From Bacteroidota bacterium (GTDB lineage Bacteria; Bacteroidota; Bacteroidia; UBA8524), in assembly GCA_006226545.1 (NCBI GenBank), contig SBGR01000018.1:1-64000 (forward strand): 64,000 bases of DNA, in the 5' to 3' direction. Of the stretch, positions 60,666 to 64,000 are shown one piece after another. Every line of letters begins with the position of its first letter. Position 1 is the stretch's first letter. Under the pieces are notes generated by a model. That model saw nothing but the letters and a program-made list of their open reading frames with translations, did not search any database and was not told the DNA's origin. The position numbers and the translations under genes are program-made.

Positions 60666-61661
60666 TCAAGGCTTCGCGAAGTATTTATTTCTAAGTTGCC
60701 GAAGTCCAGCGCGTAAGCTCAATTCGCCTAAAGCAATCTGTGAAGAATAGGTGGATAAATCCGTTTTCACGTCCTCATTTTGGTAAAATTGACGAAGCAC
60801 TTCCGAGCGCAATAAGTCATTAAACCAGTCCACTTGTTGTTGGGCTCTGTTCTTATCTAAAAAGCCATTTAAACGCATCGCTCGCTCAAACTCATCCAGT
60901 ATGGTATACAAATCGGCTATGCCCTCTCCTGCCAATGCAGAACAGGTAGCCACTCTCGGTATCCAACCAGAATCGGATGCTTGAAGCAGATGTAAGGCGT
61001 TGCGGTATTCAGCTGCTGCTCTTTTGGCTGCCGGCTTATTATCACCATCGGCTTTGTTGATCACGAGCGCATCGCAGATTTCCATAATGCCTCGCTTGAT
61101 ACCTTGCAACTCATCGCCTGCGCCACTCAGCATCAACAGCAGGAAGAAATCCACCATGCCTTTAACCAAGGTTTCACTCTGCCCTACGCCCACCGTCTCT
61201 ACTACAATGTATTCATAGCCCGCCGCTTCGCAAAGCAAAATGGCCTCACGTGTACGTGCTGCCACACCGCCAAGGGTGCCGCCGGAGGCTGAGGGACGAA
61301 TAAACGCATTGGCGTTGACCGAGAGTCTAGACATCCTCGTTTTATCGCCTAAGATGCTTCCCCTGCTTAAACTAGAGCTTGGATCAACCGCCAGAACAGC
61401 CACCTTTTTATGCAGCTCATCGCATACATAAGTGCCAAAGGCATCGATAAAGGTACTTTTTCCAACACCGGGCACGCCGCTGATGCCCAGCCTGAAGCTT
61501 TGTTTTCCGTGACTTTGTACGGCATGCAGTAATTCTTCAGCTAAAAGGGAATCCGATTCAAGGGTGCTTTCCACCAAGGTAATGGCCTGAGCGAGCATTA
61601 CCCGATCTCCGGCCAAAACTCCGCTGGCATATTCTTGAACCGATTTCCTTTTTCTTGCCAT
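60666..61661 (-). CDS. meaB: Methylmalonyl-CoA mutase-associated GTPase MeaB
   Basis: A 331-residue G3E-type P-loop GTPase (MeaB/ArgK) that protects and reloads the B12 cofactor of methylmalonyl-CoA mutase. Motifs: Walker A GISGVPGVGKSTFIDAFG, AVDPSSSLSRGSILGDKTRM, VETVGVGQSE and NKAD. Its start shares one base with the stop of mutB, giving the operon mutA-mutB-meaB. Clear functional coupling. Confidence 0.96.
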   Translation of the reverse strand: MARKRKSVQEYASGVLAGDRVMLAQAITLVESTLESDSLLAEELLHAVQSHGKQSFRLGISGVPGVGKSTFIDAFGTYVCDELHKKVAVLAVDPSSSLSRGSILGDKTRMSRLSVNANAFIRPSASGGTLGGVAARTREAILLCEAAGYEYIVVETVGVGQSETLVKGMVDFFLLLMLSGAGDELQGIKRGIMEICDALVINKADGDNKPAAKRAAAEYRNALHLLQASDSGWIPRVATCSALAGEGIADLYTILDEFERAMRLNGFLDKNRAQQQVDWFNDLLRSEVLRQFYQNEDVKTDLSTYSSQIALGELSLRAGLRQLRNKYFAKP

Positions 61662-63778
61662 TAAGCTCCGAGTTGTTCTAGTATTTTGATTGCCGCTTGC
61701 GGAATGGCCGTTCCCGGACCAAATACATGCGCTACACCTTGTTCAAAGAGGTAAGGATAGTCTTGTTGTGGAATAACCCCACCAACAACCACCATCATGT
61801 CTTCTCTGCCTAAGCTTTTCAATTCGCCAATAACTTGTGGGACCAAGGTTTTATGACCGGCTGCCAAGCTTGACACACCTAAAATATCCACGTCGTTTTC
61901 CGCCGCTTGCAAGGCTGCTTCCTTTGGCGTTTGGAACAATGGCCCGATGTCCACGTCGAAACCCAAATCAGCAAAACCTGTAGCGATTACCTTGGCACCG
62001 CGGTCGTGACCGTCTTGTCCCATTTTCGCTACCATGATACGCGGCCTGCGCCCTTCTTTTGCAGCGAAGGCATCGGCCAAGGCTCTGGCTTGTTTGAAAT
62101 TATCGTCCATGGCAATCTCTTTAGAATATACTCCGCTGATGCTGCGGATACTGGCTTGGTAGCGACCGTATACCTTTTCCAAGGCATCGCTAATCTCGCC
62201 TAGGCTGGCTCTTTGGCGAGCCGCTGTTATTGCTAAATCAAGTAAGTTACCTTCTCCACTGCGTGCGGCTTCTTCCAATGCTTTTAATGCCAAATCCACC
62301 GCTGCCGTATCGCGTTTCGCCTTCATACCGTTTAGACGGGCAATCTGCTGTTCACGTACTTTGGAGTTGTCTACTTCCAAGATATCGATTTGCGTTTGCT
62401 CATCCACTTGGTAGCGGTTCACTCCCACTATGATCTCTTTTCCCGAATCAATGCGGGCCTGCTTACGTGCTGCTGATTCTTCAATGCGCATTTTAGGCAA
62501 ACCGGATTCAATCGCTTTGGCCATGCCACCCAGCTCTTCTACTTCTTGTATCAAGGTTCGGGCTTTGTCGATGAGCTCTTGGGTTAAGAACTCCACGTAC
62601 TTCGAACCGCCCCAAGGATCAACCACTTTGGTAACCTTGGTTTCTTCTTGAATGTAGATTTGGGTGTTTCGAGCGATACGCGCCGAGAAATCGGTTGGTA
62701 AAGCGATGGCCTCATCCAAGGCATTGGTATGCAAACTTTGAGTACCGCCAAAGGCAGCCGCAAGGGCTTCTATATTGGTACGTGCTATATTATTAAATGG
62801 ATCTTGTTCGGTGAGCGAATAGCCTGAGGTCTGGCAATGCGTGCGCAGGGCTTTCGATTTAGGGTTCTTTGGATTGAATTGATCCAACATCTCCGACCAC
62901 AATACACGGGCTGCTCTCATCTTGGCAATTTCCATGAAATGGTTCATGCCGATGGCCCAGAAGAAGGACAAACGAGGTGCAAATGCGTCGATGTCCAATC
63001 CGGCCGCAATACCGGTGCGGATATAATCCAAACCGTCGGCTAAGGTATAAGCCAACTCAATATCAGCCGTTGCACCGGCCTCTTGCATGTGGTAACCACT
63101 GATGGAAATGCTATTAAAGCGAGGCATCTTCTCTGATGTAAAAGCGAAGATATCTGCGATGATGCGCATGGAAGGTGCCGGTGGATAGATATAGGTATTC
63201 CGTACCATGAACTCCTTGAGGATATCGTTCTGTATGGTTCCCGACAATTGCTCAGGCTTTACGCCCTGCTCTTCGGCAGCTACAATATAAAAAGCCAAAA
63301 CAGGCAATACTGCCCCGTTCATGGTCATGGAAACCGACATCTCATCCAGAGGAATCTGGTCGAAGAGGATTTTCATGTCCTCCACCGAGTCAATGGCTAC
63401 ACCGGCTTTGCCCACATCACCAAATACACGTTCATGGTCTGAATCGTAACCGCGGTGTGTAGCTAAGTCGAAGGCTACCGAAAGACCTTTTTGTCCGGCG
63501 GCCAGGTTTCTTCTGTAAAAAGCATTCGATTCTTCTGCAGTAGAGAATCCGGCATATTGACGAATGGTCCACGGACGAATTGCGTACATGGAAGAATAGG
63601 GTCCTCTCAGGTAAGGCGCTGTGCCTGCACCTGCTCCCAATTGGTTGAAATCTTGAGCGCCTTGAATGACGGCTTCGGTAAAGTTGATGCCCTCCGGCGT
63701 TTCAACAGCTCTATCAGAGGCCATTTGACTAACAACTTTGAACTGCAGATCGGATTTTGAATAGGATTTTCTGCTCAT
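61661..63778 (-). CDS. mutB: Methylmalonyl-CoA mutase large subunit
   Basis: A 705-residue alpha (catalytic) subunit that isomerises (R)-methylmalonyl-CoA to succinyl-CoA with adenosylcobalamin. The TIM-barrel half has [39 protein letters not shown] and [17 protein letters not shown]. The C-terminal B12 domain has [16 protein letters not shown] (DxHxxG) and [12 protein letters not shown]. It overlaps mutA by four bases (ATGA) and meaB by one. With PccB it converts propionyl-CoA to succinyl-CoA; the epimerase is not in the window. Confidence 0.97.
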   Translation of the reverse strand: MSRKSYSKSDLQFKVVSQMASDRAVETPEGINFTEAVIQGAQDFNQLGAGAGTAPYLRGPYSSMYAIRPWTIRQYAGFSTAEESNAFYRRNLAAGQKGLSVAFDLATHRGYDSDHERVFGDVGKAGVAIDSVEDMKILFDQIPLDEMSVSMTMNGAVLPVLAFYIVAAEEQGVKPEQLSGTIQNDILKEFMVRNTYIYPPAPSMRIIADIFAFTSEKMPRFNSISISGYHMQEAGATADIELAYTLADGLDYIRTGIAAGLDIDAFAPRLSFFWAIGMNHFMEIAKMRAARVLWSEMLDQFNPKNPKSKALRTHCQTSGYSLTEQDPFNNIARTNIEALAAAFGGTQSLHTNALDEAIALPTDFSARIARNTQIYIQEETKVTKVVDPWGGSKYVEFLTQELIDKARTLIQEVEELGGMAKAIESGLPKMRIEESAARKQARIDSGKEIIVGVNRYQVDEQTQIDILEVDNSKVREQQIARLNGMKAKRDTAAVDLALKALEEAARSGEGNLLDLAITAARQRASLGEISDALEKVYGRYQASIRSISGVYSKEIAMDDNFKQARALADAFAAKEGRRPRIMVAKMGQDGHDRGAKVIATGFADLGFDVDIGPLFQTPKEAALQAAENDVDILGVSSLAAGHKTLVPQVIGELKSLGREDMMVVVGGVIPQQDYPYLFEQGVAHVFGPGTAIPQAAIKILEQLGA

Positions 63779-64000
63779 CGTTGCCCCTCCAAAATTGTTC
63801 TTAAGGTATCCACCAAAGGTGATTTAATGTGAATGAAGTAATCCACTCCATTCGATTTGTATTCTGCTTCTTTCTCTCCTGGATGTCCGGCTAAGACCAA
63901 ACTTGCTGTCCCTTTGTTCACTTGCGCTACCGCTGTCTCGTAAGAGGCATCGTCGGCACAGAGTACCAAGATATCTGCTGTTTGGTGCGGAGTACCAGGT
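63775..64000 (-). CDS. mutA: Methylmalonyl-CoA mutase small subunit, C-terminal part (cut by window)
   Basis: The last 74 or so codons of the beta subunit; the frame stays open to the window end, past the track's TTG start. The visible part ([20 protein letters not shown] ... [27 protein letters not shown]) matches the degenerate B12-like domain of the small subunit. It is first of the mutA-mutB-meaB operon and overlaps mutB by four bases. Small subunits do not bind cobalamin and have a structural role. Confidence 0.85.
   Translation of the reverse strand, partial: PGTPHQTADILVLCADDASYETAVAQVNKGTASLVLAGHPGEKEAEYKSNGVDYFIHIKSPLVDTLRTILEGQR

Overview
The window is a chromosomal segment of a Bacteroidota bacterium, most likely Flavobacteriales. 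Five predicted exported proteins end in type IX secretion (T9SS) sorting domains: four of the short type A kind (YPNP...) and one of the gliding-type B kind. Start codons are rarely preceded by Shine-Dalgarno sequences. The promoter consensus TTG-N18/19-TAnnTTTG can be read upstream of several genes. The families present (PccB, methylmalonyl-CoA mutase with MeaB, class I Fbp, DUF2892, prs-rplY) fit that phylum. I see no phage, integrase, IS transposase, CRISPR array or rRNA operon. This is core chromosome with lineage-specific exported proteins between housekeeping genes.

Layout. 1-9 kb: a small T9SS protein, an amidase behind a Crp/Fnr-like regulator, a membrane-anchored HTH protein, and a 1463-residue secreted protein built on 240-bp tandem repeats. 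9-15 kb: a TPR histidine kinase, a DAO-type oxidoreductase, a GAF histidine kinase. 13.7-24 kb: a DUF4139 protein and a GT-C glycosyltransferase/TPR protein in one operon, then a methyltransferase overlapping a T9SS type B protein, then a GT2 glycosyltransferase. 23.8-30 kb: pccB, yebC, a T9SS protein, and a SNF2 helicase. 30-36.7 kb: ECF sigma, anti-sigma-like protein and dapF as an operon, divergent from an HtrA protease; a solute-binding-fold protein; fbp; DUF2892 with a hidden 31-residue membrane peptide just upstream. 36.8-45 kb: lysC, folK, thioredoxin pair, Gpi18-like mannosyltransferase, GNAT, DnaJ membrane protein, thioredoxin-like lipoprotein, rhomboid, YbaB, crotonase. 45-49.5 kb: orphan NarL-type regulator, manC, recQ, tRNA-Gln(TTG). 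49.5-53.2 kb: a run of exported proteins on the minus strand (Asp-box T9SS protein, two probable outer-membrane beta-barrels, two lipoproteins). 53.5-64 kb: prs-rplY, a second yebC paralogue, a serine hydrolase, dnaA, a 5'-nucleotidase split over two genes in swapped order, and meaB-mutB-mutA (the last cut by the window edge).

Functional themes. PccB together with MutA/MutB/MeaB gives most of the propionyl-CoA to succinyl-CoA route. LysC and DapF are two steps of the diaminopimelate/lysine pathway; dapF is translationally coupled to an envelope-type sigma/anti-sigma pair that faces htrA, suggesting a cell-envelope stress unit. ManC, the GT2 enzyme and two GT-C enzymes point to surface glycan synthesis. 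The most unusual items are the hidden 31-residue membrane peptide, the swapped split 5'-nucleotidase with a rare perfect Shine-Dalgarno, the homogenised 240-bp repeats with a domain insertion, two hexamer arrays (GTTGAG/GTTAAG) in intergenic DNA, and overlapping dyads in the leader of the orphan response regulator. I found no clear candidate for an entirely new multi-gene system. All functional calls come from reading motifs; no database search was run.
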